DNA of 11,998 bases from Ilumatobacteraceae bacterium (GTDB lineage Bacteria > Actinomycetota > Acidimicrobiia > Acidimicrobiales > Ilumatobacteraceae). The notes below the pieces were generated by a model. That model ran no database searches. It was not told the DNA's origin and saw nothing but the letters and a program-made list of their open reading frames with translations. Made by a program: the position numbers and the translations under genes. Shown here in pieces: positions 1 through 7,197 of the stretch; the stretch's first letter is position 1, and the number at the start of each line of letters is the position of its first letter. The DNA is taken from assembly GCA_016650435.1 (NCBI GenBank), contig JAENVT010000089.1, positions 1 to 11,998 of the forward strand, read 5' to 3'.

Positions 1-834
1 GACGCGGCGATCGACATGGTCGCCCAACTGCTCGCCTACCTACCGCAACACAACGACGAGGAGCCGCGCCGGTTGTCGACCGAGGATCCGCCCGACCGTC
101 CAACGCCAGAAGCTGGGACATTGATGCCGCAGACGTCGACGGGGAGCTACGACGTTCGCGACGTGATCCGGGCGATCTGCGACGACAGTGAACTGTTGGA
201 GCTGCGCGGCCGTTGGGCCCCAAACGTGGTCACCGCATTCGCGTCGGTGGGCGGGCTTCCGATCGGCATCGTTGCCAATCAGCCGTTGGCCCTCGCCGGC
301 ACGCTCGACATCCCGGCCTCTCAGAAGGCGGCGCGGTTCGTCGCGTTCTGCGATGCGTTCAACCTGCCGATCCTGACTCTCGTCGACACGCCAGGTTTCT
401 ATCCGGGCAAGGATCTGGAGTGGCGGGGAATGATCCGCCATGGCGCCCAATTGGTCTTCGCCTACGGACGCGCCACCGTTCCGCGAATCTGCGTGATCCT
501 GCGCAAGAGCTACGGCGGGGCGTACATAGTGATGGACTCGAAGACGATGGGCAACGATCTGTGCCTGGCGTGGCCATGGGCCGAGTTGGCGGTGATGGGT
601 GCCGGCCAGGCCGCGGCAATCCTGCAACGGCGGGCGAGCCCGGAAGAACGCGCGGCGTTCGAGATTGACTACGCCGCGCGACTGCTCAATCCGTACATCG
701 CCGCCCAACGCGGATACATCGACGGGGTGATCGAACCCGCCGAGACTCGGCAGGTGATCGCCGAGGCGTTGGAGACGTTGATCGACAAGCGCGAAGCCCT
801 GGTATCGCGGCCTCACGACAACACCCCGCTGTAG
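1..834 (+). CDS. Acyl-CoA carboxylase beta (carboxyltransferase) subunit, C-terminal part
   Basis: This is the last 277 codons of a gene whose start lies left of the window; the reading frame is open from base 1. It is the C-terminal carboxyltransferase domain of the acetyl/propionyl-CoA carboxylase beta subunit, which moves carboxyl from carboxybiotin to an acyl-CoA in the cytoplasm. Visible family motifs are ANQPLALAGTLDI (residues 92-104 of the fragment), a run like the usual VDxPGFxPG (128-136), RKSYGGAYIVMDSK (168-181) and AWPWAELAVMG (190-200). The residue after YGGAY is Ile176. In the studied Streptomyces enzymes this position separates acetyl-CoA-accepting (Ile) from propionyl-CoA-preferring (Asp) subunits. 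The usual MGAEGAV run is changed to MGAGQAA. The gene converges on the SDR gene, with 8 bp between the two stops. The family call is firm; the substrate is inferred. Confidence 0.93.
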   Translation, partial: DAAIDMVAQLLAYLPQHNDEEPRRLSTEDPPDRPTPEAGTLMPQTSTGSYDVRDVIRAICDDSELLELRGRWAPNVVTAFASVGGLPIGIVANQPLALAGTLDIPASQKAARFVAFCDAFNLPILTLVDTPGFYPGKDLEWRGMIRHGAQLVFAYGRATVPRICVILRKSYGGAYIVMDSKTMGNDLCLAWPWAELAVMGAGQAAAILQRRASPEERAAFEIDYAARLLNPYIAAQRGYIDGVIEPAETRQVIAEALETLIDKREALVSRPHDNTPL

Positions 835-842
835 ACGTTCGG

Positions 843-1616
843 CTACAAACGTCCGCCGTCGACCAGGAACTGCTGGGCGGTACACGCTGCCCCATCGTCT
901 GCTGCGAGGAAGAGCACCATTTGAGCGAACTCGTCGGGCGTGATCCGACGCTTGATCTCCTGGTCGTTCATCGTCTTCTGCTCGCCCTCAGGCGTCCACC
1001 ACTTGGCGAGCTGTCGTTCGGTCGGCACCCAGCCCGGAAGCACCGTGTTGACTCGCACACCGTGTGGACCGAGCGTGCGCGCCATCGTTCGGGTGATGCC
1101 TTCGACGGCGGACTTGGCGATCGCGTAGCCGGGAAAGAAGGCCTCCTTCCTCATGTAGCTGCTGGAGCCGATGTTGACGATCGAGCCGGTGCCGGCTTCG
1201 ATCATCTGTGGTGCCAACGCCTGGATGGCGAAGAAGTAGTGGCGCAGGTTGGTATTGATCCGATTGTCGAAGTACTCCGGTGTCATGTCGCGCCAATCGT
1301 GCCGATCGTCGTTGGCCGCGTTGTTGACGAGGACGGTGACGCTGCCGAGCGCCGCGATCGCAGCCGCGCAGGCTTCCTGGAGCGCGGCGATGTCGAGCAG
1401 GTCGACCTCGAAGAAGATCGGCGCGTGAACAGCCCCGGCGTCGACACAGCGTTGAATCGTGGCGTAGGCATACTCGACGTTGGTGTCGACGAACGCGACT
1501 CTGCTCTGTTGGCGGGCGAATTGTTCGACGATCGCACTGCCGATGCCGTCGGCTCCGCCAGTGATGAACACGGTCCGGCCGACGAGCGAGGAATACGACG
1601 CGTAGTTACTGGTCAT
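843..1616 (-). CDS. SDR-family sugar dehydrogenase (D-xylose 1-dehydrogenase-like)
   Basis: A 257-residue classical short-chain dehydrogenase/reductase. It shows the nucleotide-binding TGGADGIG (residues 19-26), NNAA (98-101), Asn123 in NTNLRH, a Ser in IGSSS (149-153) and the catalytic YAIAK (Tyr164, Lys168). The run NDDRHDWRD, the later NLRH, KWWTPEGE (205-212) and the C-terminal LVDGG resemble Caulobacter XylB, the NAD-dependent D-xylose 1-dehydrogenase that makes xylonolactone. An aldose to lactone oxidation is therefore likely, but the actual sugar is unknown. The frame stays open upstream to 1859, but that would run deep into the amidohydrolase gene. The ATG at 1616 has AGGAG four bases before it and gives the normal family length. 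It is the last gene of the minus-strand cluster and starts 7 bp after the amidohydrolase stop. Confidence 0.93.
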   Translation of the reverse strand: MTSNYASYSSLVGRTVFITGGADGIGSAIVEQFARQQSRVAFVDTNVEYAYATIQRCVDAGAVHAPIFFEVDLLDIAALQEACAAAIAALGSVTVLVNNAANDDRHDWRDMTPEYFDNRINTNLRHYFFAIQALAPQMIEAGTGSIVNIGSSSYMRKEAFFPGYAIAKSAVEGITRTMARTLGPHGVRVNTVLPGWVPTERQLAKWWTPEGEQKTMNDQEIKRRITPDEFAQMVLFLAADDGAACTAQQFLVDGGRL

Positions 1617-1623
1617 TGGACTC

Positions 1624-2472
1624 CTATGAATGAGTGCTGGCCGACGGAGTGATGGCGTCGAACTGGTACAGCTCAGCGGGGTTGTCGACGAGGATGCGGT
1701 GTCGAACGGCAGCGTCGGGCATCCAAGCGAACGCCAACCCGCTGAGTTCGTCCAACGACGGTGGATCGGTCTGACCGGGATGTGGCCAGTTCGTCGCCCA
1801 CAGCATCCGCTCGGGGGCATGATCGACGAGAGCGTGCACGAGCCGAGCCACCGCCGCATATTCGTGTGTGCTGTCAGGCGCTGATTCGTACGGCGCCGAA
1901 AGCTTCACCCAACAGCGTCCGGTGTCGAGCAACCGCAGCAGCACCTGGAATCGCTCGTCATCGTCACCCACCGGGGGCATGAACCGACCGACATGATCGA
2001 TGACCAGAGACGTCGGCAGCGCGACCAGCGCGTCGAACCGGTCGATCAGGTCGCGACCATTCATCTGCAACTGGATGTGCCAGCCGTGCGGAGCAACTCG
2101 TTCGGCGACGGTGTGCATCATCTCCCACGGCACCGCACCACCAGGCAACATGTGAAACCGTGCACCGCGCGCCCTGCGTCGCGTCAGTTGCTCGACTTCG
2201 ATGTCGCCCGCCTGATCATCGATCACCACGATCGCCCGGGCTTCGTCTCCGAACTGAGCCACGGCGTCGAGCGTGCACGAGTTGTCGTATCCGTATGTGC
2301 TGGGCTGAACGACAACAACACGGTGCAAGCCGAGTCCGCTCTGCACCTGTCGATACTGATCCACCGTTGCGTCGGGCGGCCGCAGCAGAGATGTCGGAGC
2401 GACCGGGTAGCGGATGTCGTAGATGTGCATGTGCGTGTCGCACACCCCAGACGGGAAGCCACGTTGGGTCAT
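1624..2472 (-). CDS. Amidohydrolase-2 family lactonase/isomerase (LigI / galactarolactone isomerase-like)
   Basis: A 282-residue TIM-barrel amidohydrolase. It opens with the metal-site motif DTHMH (Asp12, His14, His16). It continues with VVVVQPSTYGYDN (residues 52-64), GARFHM (103-108), VIDHVGR (157-163, His160), KLSAPYE (190-196) and ATNWPHP (226-232), and ends with DNPAELY. The order and spacing match 2-pyrone-4,6-dicarboxylate lactonase (LigI) and D-galactarolactone isomerase, so a sugar-acid or related lactone is a plausible substrate. The position that is Asp in LigI (TDWPHP) is Asn228 here. The start is ATG at 2472, with AAGGA about seven bases upstream; a longer form from 2493 would enter the previous gene further. 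Its ATG overlaps the TGA of the hydroxyacid dehydrogenase (ATGA), so translation is probably coupled. Its partner SDR follows 7 bp downstream. Confidence 0.9.
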   Translation of the reverse strand: MTQRGFPSGVCDTHMHIYDIRYPVAPTSLLRPPDATVDQYRQVQSGLGLHRVVVVQPSTYGYDNSCTLDAVAQFGDEARAIVVIDDQAGDIEVEQLTRRRARGARFHMLPGGAVPWEMMHTVAERVAPHGWHIQLQMNGRDLIDRFDALVALPTSLVIDHVGRFMPPVGDDDERFQVLLRLLDTGRCWVKLSAPYESAPDSTHEYAAVARLVHALVDHAPERMLWATNWPHPGQTDPPSLDELSGLAFAWMPDAAVRHRILVDNPAELYQFDAITPSASTHS

Positions 2473-3467
2473 TCCTGATCCTTCCACCAGCAACGAAGGC
2501 GACGGGCATGGTCAGCGTTGACTGATCGTGGTGGCATGACTCCTGCGACAATGGCCCGCACCTGTTCGACGGAGCTCATGGCTTGGGCATCGGCGTTCTC
2601 CGGCGTGAGCCCACCGAGATGTGGGGTGGCGATCACGCCAACACGGCTGGCCAGCTCCGGCGAAGGGCGTTGGTCCGCAGCGCGACCGACGTCCATGGCG
2701 AAACCGCCGAGATGACCCGAATCGAGCGCTTCACCTACCGCGACCTCGTCGATCAACTCACCGCGCGAAACGTTGACAAGCATGGTTCCGCGTCGCATGA
2801 TCGCCAGCGCGTCGGCGTCGATCAGATCCTCGGTGTCCGGTAGCGCAGGAGCGAGTGGCAGCACGAAGTCGGAGCAACCGAGCAGGTCCACCAGGTTCAG
2901 TTGTTCGAACCCACCGAGCGTCGCGTCGGCAACCGGATCACACACGACGACGCGCATACCGATCCCGCGCAACAGGTCCGCCAGGTACGACCCGATCGCT
3001 CCGTAGCCGATGATGCCGGCGGTCCGCCCACGCAGTTGCCGACCCGGCCGCTGAGGCGGTTGCACAACCTGCCGGTAGTCGATCGTCGACTCAGTGAGAT
3101 TGCGGGCGAGATCGAGCATCAATGCCAGCGCGAGTTCGGCGGTAGACGCAACGAAGCTCTTTTCAGCGTGTCCGACCACGACGCCAGCAGAACTGGCGGC
3201 GGGAACGTCGATCGTGCTGATATCGACGGCACACCTCAAGAACGCGATGACGCCCGGCAGTTCGTTGAACACCGCCGCGTCGCCAGGTGTCGACCGGTGA
3301 GCGATGATGACGTCGCAGCCTCTCGCGGCGGCGATCAACTCGGCGGTGCTGAGATCACGATCGACCGGGTTGCACACGACCTCGGCGATCGACTTCAGCT
3401 CGGGCAGCGCGCGTCCGTAGTACGCAACAAGGTCCTCAGGATTGTGAGTGAGAAACGCCGTCAACAT
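2469..3467 (-). CDS. D-isomer-specific 2-hydroxyacid dehydrogenase family protein
   Basis: A 332-residue NAD(P)-dependent 2-hydroxyacid dehydrogenase that would interconvert a 2-keto acid and its D-2-hydroxy acid in the cytoplasm. The nucleotide-binding motif is GIIGYGAIG (residues 151-159). The substrate-binding Arg is R235 in VNVSRGELID, and the catalytic His is H283 in ATPHLGG. The family's catalytic Glu usually sits in a DVFxxEP-like run. Here the run is DVGRAADQRPSP (259-270), with no Glu at that place, so activity or substrate may differ. The start is uncertain: ATG at 3467 fits the family N-terminus (MLTAFLTHNPE), while GTG at 3491 would add eight residues. Neither has a clear ribosome site. 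Both overlap the end of the signalling gene (by 32 or 56 bp), which suggests coupled translation. It overlaps the amidohydrolase by 4 bp. Confidence 0.88.
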   Translation of the reverse strand: MLTAFLTHNPEDLVAYYGRALPELKSIAEVVCNPVDRDLSTAELIAAARGCDVIIAHRSTPGDAAVFNELPGVIAFLRCAVDISTIDVPAASSAGVVVGHAEKSFVASTAELALALMLDLARNLTESTIDYRQVVQPPQRPGRQLRGRTAGIIGYGAIGSYLADLLRGIGMRVVVCDPVADATLGGFEQLNLVDLLGCSDFVLPLAPALPDTEDLIDADALAIMRRGTMLVNVSRGELIDEVAVGEALDSGHLGGFAMDVGRAADQRPSPELASRVGVIATPHLGGLTPENADAQAMSSVEQVRAIVAGVMPPRSVNADHARRLRCWWKDQE

Positions 3468-6400
3468 CTGCGGCGACGCTAGTCGCAGCACTGCGCAGAT
3501 CCGGTTGCTCGTCGACGTTGCGGGCCGCGAGTGAACGGCCCAACAGTCGGCCGGCCGTATCAGCGTCGACCGCCTCGGCGAATAGGAACCCTTGCACCGT
3601 GCGACAGCCCATTTCTTGTAACAACTGCAGTTGTCTCGCGGTCTCCACGCCCTCCGCGACGACGTCGAAGCCCAGCGCCAGGCCGAGGTCGAGGATGATC
3701 TGCACGAGCTTCGCCGTTCGCTGATCAGTGCCCAGATCGTGGATGAAGGCTCGGTCGATCTTCAGTGCCTGGATCGGGAAGAGGCGCAGTGCCTGCACTG
3801 ACGACGTGCCTGTGCCGACGCCGCCGATATGCACGCCGATGCCGGCTGCATGAAGTTGCTCGATCACGGCGAAAGCGGCTTCGGGCTTGCGCCGTATTAC
3901 CTCTTCGGTGATCTCCAGCGTGATGTTGGCAGCGACGAGGCGGTGACGACGAAGACAGTCGGAGATGTGCGGCAACAAGGTCGGATCGGAGAACTCCCGA
4001 TGCGAAATATTGATGTTGACACTGATCGCGCCTTCGTACGAGCGCTGCCACTGCCTGATTTGGCGGCACACGTCGTTGATGACCCAGCGCCCCATCGTCA
4101 CGATGAGACCGATCTCTTCCACATCTGGCAAGAAGTCCAATGCCGCAACCAGACCATGATCCGGATGCCGCCAACGCACGAGCGCCTCGAATCGATCGGT
4201 GGCTTTGGCCCCGAGACGAACGATGGGTTGGTAGTGAACCTCGAACTGCTGCTGATCGATCGCCTGGCGAATCTCGGACTGCAAACTCAAACGAGCCACT
4301 GCGTCGGATCGCATCGCGACGTCGAACATCGCGAACGAACCGCGGTTGTGGCCCTTGGCGTGATACATCGCGATGTCTGCGTCGCGCAACACGTCCTCGG
4401 CATTGGTGTACCCGCCGTCGCTGGTCGTAATGCCAACGCTCGCGGTCACAGCAACTTTGTGGCCATCGATGTCGATCGGTGTTGCAAGGCTTGCCTGCAT
4501 CCGCGCGACGATCGGCTGGATCGAGCTGGACTCGAGATTGTGCAGCAGGACGGCAAACTCGTCACCGCCGAAACGAGCGGCGACATCGGCGGGTCGCAGC
4601 CCGTTTCGTAGGCGTTGCCCAATTTGCGTCAGCAGGCGGTCACCGGCGAGGTGGCCGAGCGAGTCGTTGACGAGCTTGAAACCGTCGAGGTCGAGAAAGA
4701 CGACGGCATATCGAAGCCTTGTTGGCGCGCGAGCATCGGTGATGGCGAAGTCGAGGCGTTCGAGGAACAACTTGCGGTTCGGCAACCCCGTGACCTCGTC
4801 GTAGAGCGCGCCCTGCCGCAACAGCTCCTCGAGCTGTTTGCGAGGCTCGCTGTCGTGGATCGAACCGACAATTCGCGCCGCGGGCCCGTCCGGCGGACCA
4901 ATGGGCAAGGCCCGGCACGACACGCTCCTGTAACTGCCGTCAGCCCCAAGGACGCGGTGGTCGAATGCGACCGGCGCGAGATGGCCGGTCACAGCGACAC
5001 GTAGTTCTTCGCGAACTCGGTCCAGATCTTCGGGGTGCACCGCGTCGAACCAAACTGAAGGGCGGGTCCCGGCGACCGTGTACAGGTGACCGAGCAGTTC
5101 CATGCACCGCCTCGAGTAGTGAATGGTGTCAGTGGTCAGATCCCAATCCCAGAGCCCATCGTTGGTGGCGGCTTCCCACAGGCTGTAGCGCTCTTCGCTC
5201 GTCCGTACCGTTTCAATCAGGCTCTGTTGTTCGAGAGCGGCCGTCAAGAGCGCAGCCCACTGGTTGTGCGTCTCGCGTCCGTTGTTCGACAACGCGTCGA
5301 CTTCGCCGGCAACAGCGAGCAGTCCGAAGTCGAGCCCGCGTGCCTTCACAGGTACGACGATCGTGACCTCGTTGTTTGCAGCGTTGGCCAAGGCGATGAG
5401 GCTTGCCGGTGGGAACTGTTCAACCGTGCACGTCGTCCCGATGACACGCGACAGCACGGCGGCGGGGTCGTGCATCCCCACTATTCGAAGCCGTCCCTCG
5501 GAGGGCTCGCCGTCCCACAACGCGAGGTACGCGCCACGGACGGCCGTCGCCGCCAACCATTGCAGATGTCTCGGATCGGCGTGCCCATGGTCGAGTAGTT
5601 GCATGCTGATCTCGTACTGCTCGCGCATCGAGTCCTCGCGTACGACGCTTCGGGCAAATCGCATCTTCGCCTCATCGCGCCAGAACGTGATGCCACCGTC
5701 CGCGGCGTTTATCCACTCGTCATCACTGCAGCCGCACGAGCCCCGCGGCAAGAAGTGCGAGGGCGACCGGACGGCCCCTCGCTCGGTGTTGTCCCCGCGC
5801 AACTGAGCGAGGACAAGACGTGCAGCCGATGCGCCGATCTCGTCGAACGGCTGCGAGACAGTCGACAACGTCGGCACGGTGCGCGCACCGGCCTCGAGTC
5901 CGTCGAAGCCCACGATCGCGAGGTCCTCGGGCACCCTGATACCGAGGTCGGTCAGCTGGGCCATGCAGCCGATTGCATTGCGATCCGTTGCCAGGATCAT
6001 CGCAGTGATGGGCATCGCCGCGGCGACCAGTTGGTGGGCGACATCGCGGCCACCGAGTTCCCCGTTGTCGAACGCATCGAAGAACCACTTCGCGTGCGGC
6101 TCGATGCCTTGAGCGAGCATCGCCACCCGATAGGCCTCATGTCGCTCGCGCATGTCGGGCTGAATGAGGTTGGCTGCAAACCCGATCCGTGTATGACCGT
6201 GACCGATCAGGTGGTCGACAGCCTGCGTTATGCCAACCGCGTTGTCGGGGGTCGCCGACGGCACGGCGAATCCTTCGATCTCATCGCTGGCGAGGGCGAT
6301 GGCCTTCCCGGCAGCTTGCAGACGATAGAGATAGTTGCGTTGGGTTGCGGACGCAATCGAGATGACGCCGTCCAGGTGATCCCAGGCGGTGGGCTGGCTG

Positions 6401-6549
6401 AAGTCGGGAGCTGACACGACCTCATCACTGCCGAGTCCGGCATCGAGGGTTTGGACCAGGACGACGTGGCCGCCAACTGTGGCCAGCTCACGTGCGATCC
6501 CCGCCACGATCTTGCCGTAGTAGAACCCGCCGGTAACCGGCGATAGCAC
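3436..6549 (-). CDS. Sugar-sensor diguanylate cyclase: LacI-type binding domain, PAS, GGDEF and degenerate EAL
   Basis: About 1037 residues, with no DNA-binding helix-turn-helix. Residues 1-260 are a LacI/GalR-type periplasmic-binding-like ligand domain (GHTRIGF at 118-124, VGFDG at 213-217). They are followed by GSCGCSDDEW (270-279), as in other LacI-type GGDEF proteins. Residues 280-445 form a helical or GAF-like sensor region and 451-568 a PAS domain (LWDWD, 466-470). GGDEF spans about 575-740, with an exact GGDEF at 661-665, metal Asp in FLDLDGF and the inhibitory RxxD site R652-D655. EAL spans about 755-1005. It keeps E788 (EAL), N845, E882/E883, K930, E966 and Q986, but the DDFG motif reads GGVG (909-912). 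It probably makes c-di-GMP in response to a ligand without degrading it. The start is doubtful: GTG at 6549 is the first standard start codon, yet the family beta-strand seems to extend further upstream. It leads the minus-strand cluster. Confidence 0.93.
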   Translation of the reverse strand: MLSPVTGGFYYGKIVAGIARELATVGGHVVLVQTLDAGLGSDEVVSAPDFSQPTAWDHLDGVISIASATQRNYLYRLQAAGKAIALASDEIEGFAVPSATPDNAVGITQAVDHLIGHGHTRIGFAANLIQPDMRERHEAYRVAMLAQGIEPHAKWFFDAFDNGELGGRDVAHQLVAAAMPITAMILATDRNAIGCMAQLTDLGIRVPEDLAIVGFDGLEAGARTVPTLSTVSQPFDEIGASAARLVLAQLRGDNTERGAVRSPSHFLPRGSCGCSDDEWINAADGGITFWRDEAKMRFARSVVREDSMREQYEISMQLLDHGHADPRHLQWLAATAVRGAYLALWDGEPSEGRLRIVGMHDPAAVLSRVIGTTCTVEQFPPASLIALANAANNEVTIVVPVKARGLDFGLLAVAGEVDALSNNGRETHNQWAALLTAALEQQSLIETVRTSEERYSLWEAATNDGLWDWDLTTDTIHYSRRCMELLGHLYTVAGTRPSVWFDAVHPEDLDRVREELRVAVTGHLAPVAFDHRVLGADGSYRSVSCRALPIGPPDGPAARIVGSIHDSEPRKQLEELLRQGALYDEVTGLPNRKLFLERLDFAITDARAPTRLRYAVVFLDLDGFKLVNDSLGHLAGDRLLTQIGQRLRNGLRPADVAARFGGDEFAVLLHNLESSSIQPIVARMQASLATPIDIDGHKVAVTASVGITTSDGGYTNAEDVLRDADIAMYHAKGHNRGSFAMFDVAMRSDAVARLSLQSEIRQAIDQQQFEVHYQPIVRLGAKATDRFEALVRWRHPDHGLVAALDFLPDVEEIGLIVTMGRWVINDVCRQIRQWQRSYEGAISVNINISHREFSDPTLLPHISDCLRRHRLVAANITLEITEEVIRRKPEAAFAVIEQLHAAGIGVHIGGVGTGTSSVQALRLFPIQALKIDRAFIHDLGTDQRTAKLVQIILDLGLALGFDVVAEGVETARQLQLLQEMGCRTVQGFLFAEAVDADTAGRLLGRSLAARNVDEQPDLRSAATSVAADVDGVSHSQS

Positions 6550-6560
6550 TCCGACTGTAA

Positions 6561-6580
6561 TCGTTTTCGTGATGCAACGA
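6561..6580. promoter_or_regulatory. Short inverted repeat upstream of the sensor cyclase gene
   Basis: TCGTT and AACGA form a 5-bp inverted repeat separated by 10 bases, in the 70-bp gap between the DinB stop and the GTG of the cyclase gene. It could be an operator or a leader hairpin for the 843-6549 cluster, but so short a repeat may be chance. If the cyclase really starts at a non-standard codon near 6561-6573, this stretch would be partly coding. No convincing -35/-10 pair was found in the gap. Confidence 0.2.
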
Positions 6581-6619
6581 GCCTACGTCCGTATGACCGC
6601 GAGGTGTGCGGACCGGGAC

Positions 6620-7114
6620 TTAGTACCCGGTTTGTCCATCGGTGAGTTCGCGGAGGATATCGAGGTGTCCTGCGTGTCTGGTGGTCTCGGTGGCCATGTG
6701 CAACAGGATCCAGCGCAGCGTGACGAATCCGAAGTAATCGTGTGGCAGAACACTGCGAACCTCCAGCGACGGCTGCTCTCGAACGATCTCGCGCGACCGC
6801 TCGATTGCGGCGAGATAGCCAGAGATGACCTCCTCGACCGACGACGCCGACTTGACGCTGAAGGACGTAGCGTCGTCGTCGACCCCCTCGTCTGACTCGC
6901 CGAGCAGGAAGTGTCCGAACCAGCCTCGTTCGCACCATGCCAGATGCCTCACAACACCGAGCAACGTCAGGCCTGACGGCGTCACGAGCTGGGTTGCCTG
7001 CTCGAGCGTCAAGCCCTCGAGCTTGCGCACAACGACACTGCGATTCCAGTCGAGCGAGTTCAACAGCTGGGCGTCGTCCAGATCTCTCACATCGTCGTCT
7101 CGCACATCGTCCAT
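6620..7114 (-). CDS. DinB superfamily / DUF664 protein
   Basis: A 164-residue four-helix-bundle protein of the DinB/DUF664 type common in actinobacteria. The marks are RKLEGLTLEQA (residues 30-40), the segment around PSGLTLLGVVRHLAW (46-60) and the C-terminal segment around LLHMATETTRHAGH (137-150) ending in LRELTDG. Likely metal ligands are His57, His139 or Glu143, and His147. Some DinB relatives are metal-dependent thiol transferases or mycothiol-linked enzymes, but DUF664 members are mostly uncharacterised, so no reaction is assigned. The start is set at ATG 7114 because the family similarity begins shortly after it. A GTG at 7159 would add 15 residues and has AGGAGA about 13 bases upstream, so it is possible. 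The gene is divergent from citrate synthase and 70 bp upstream of the cyclase gene on the same strand; co-transcription is possible but not shown. Confidence 0.85.
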   Translation of the reverse strand: MDDVRDDDVRDLDDAQLLNSLDWNRSVVVRKLEGLTLEQATQLVTPSGLTLLGVVRHLAWCERGWFGHFLLGESDEGVDDDATSFSVKSASSVEEVISGYLAAIERSREIVREQPSLEVRSVLPHDYFGFVTLRWILLHMATETTRHAGHLDILRELTDGQTGY

Positions 7115-7197
7115 CCGCTGAACTGTAGAGCGGCGATCCCCGGCGAGAACGTGCGTCACCGGTGGGAACGATTCTCCTGGCCACCGCTAGTCTCAGC

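Noticed and set aside
1617..1859. Upstream extension of the SDR frame by 81 codons
   Set aside because: It lies inside the amidohydrolase gene, has no SDR similarity, and the ATG at 1616 has a good ribosome site.
5599..6414. Long plus-strand frame (271 codons) opposite the cyclase gene
   Set aside because: Its translation has no recognisable motif; it is the mirror of a strongly supported gene in high-GC DNA. The same applies to 921-1652, 3829-4611 and 40-885.
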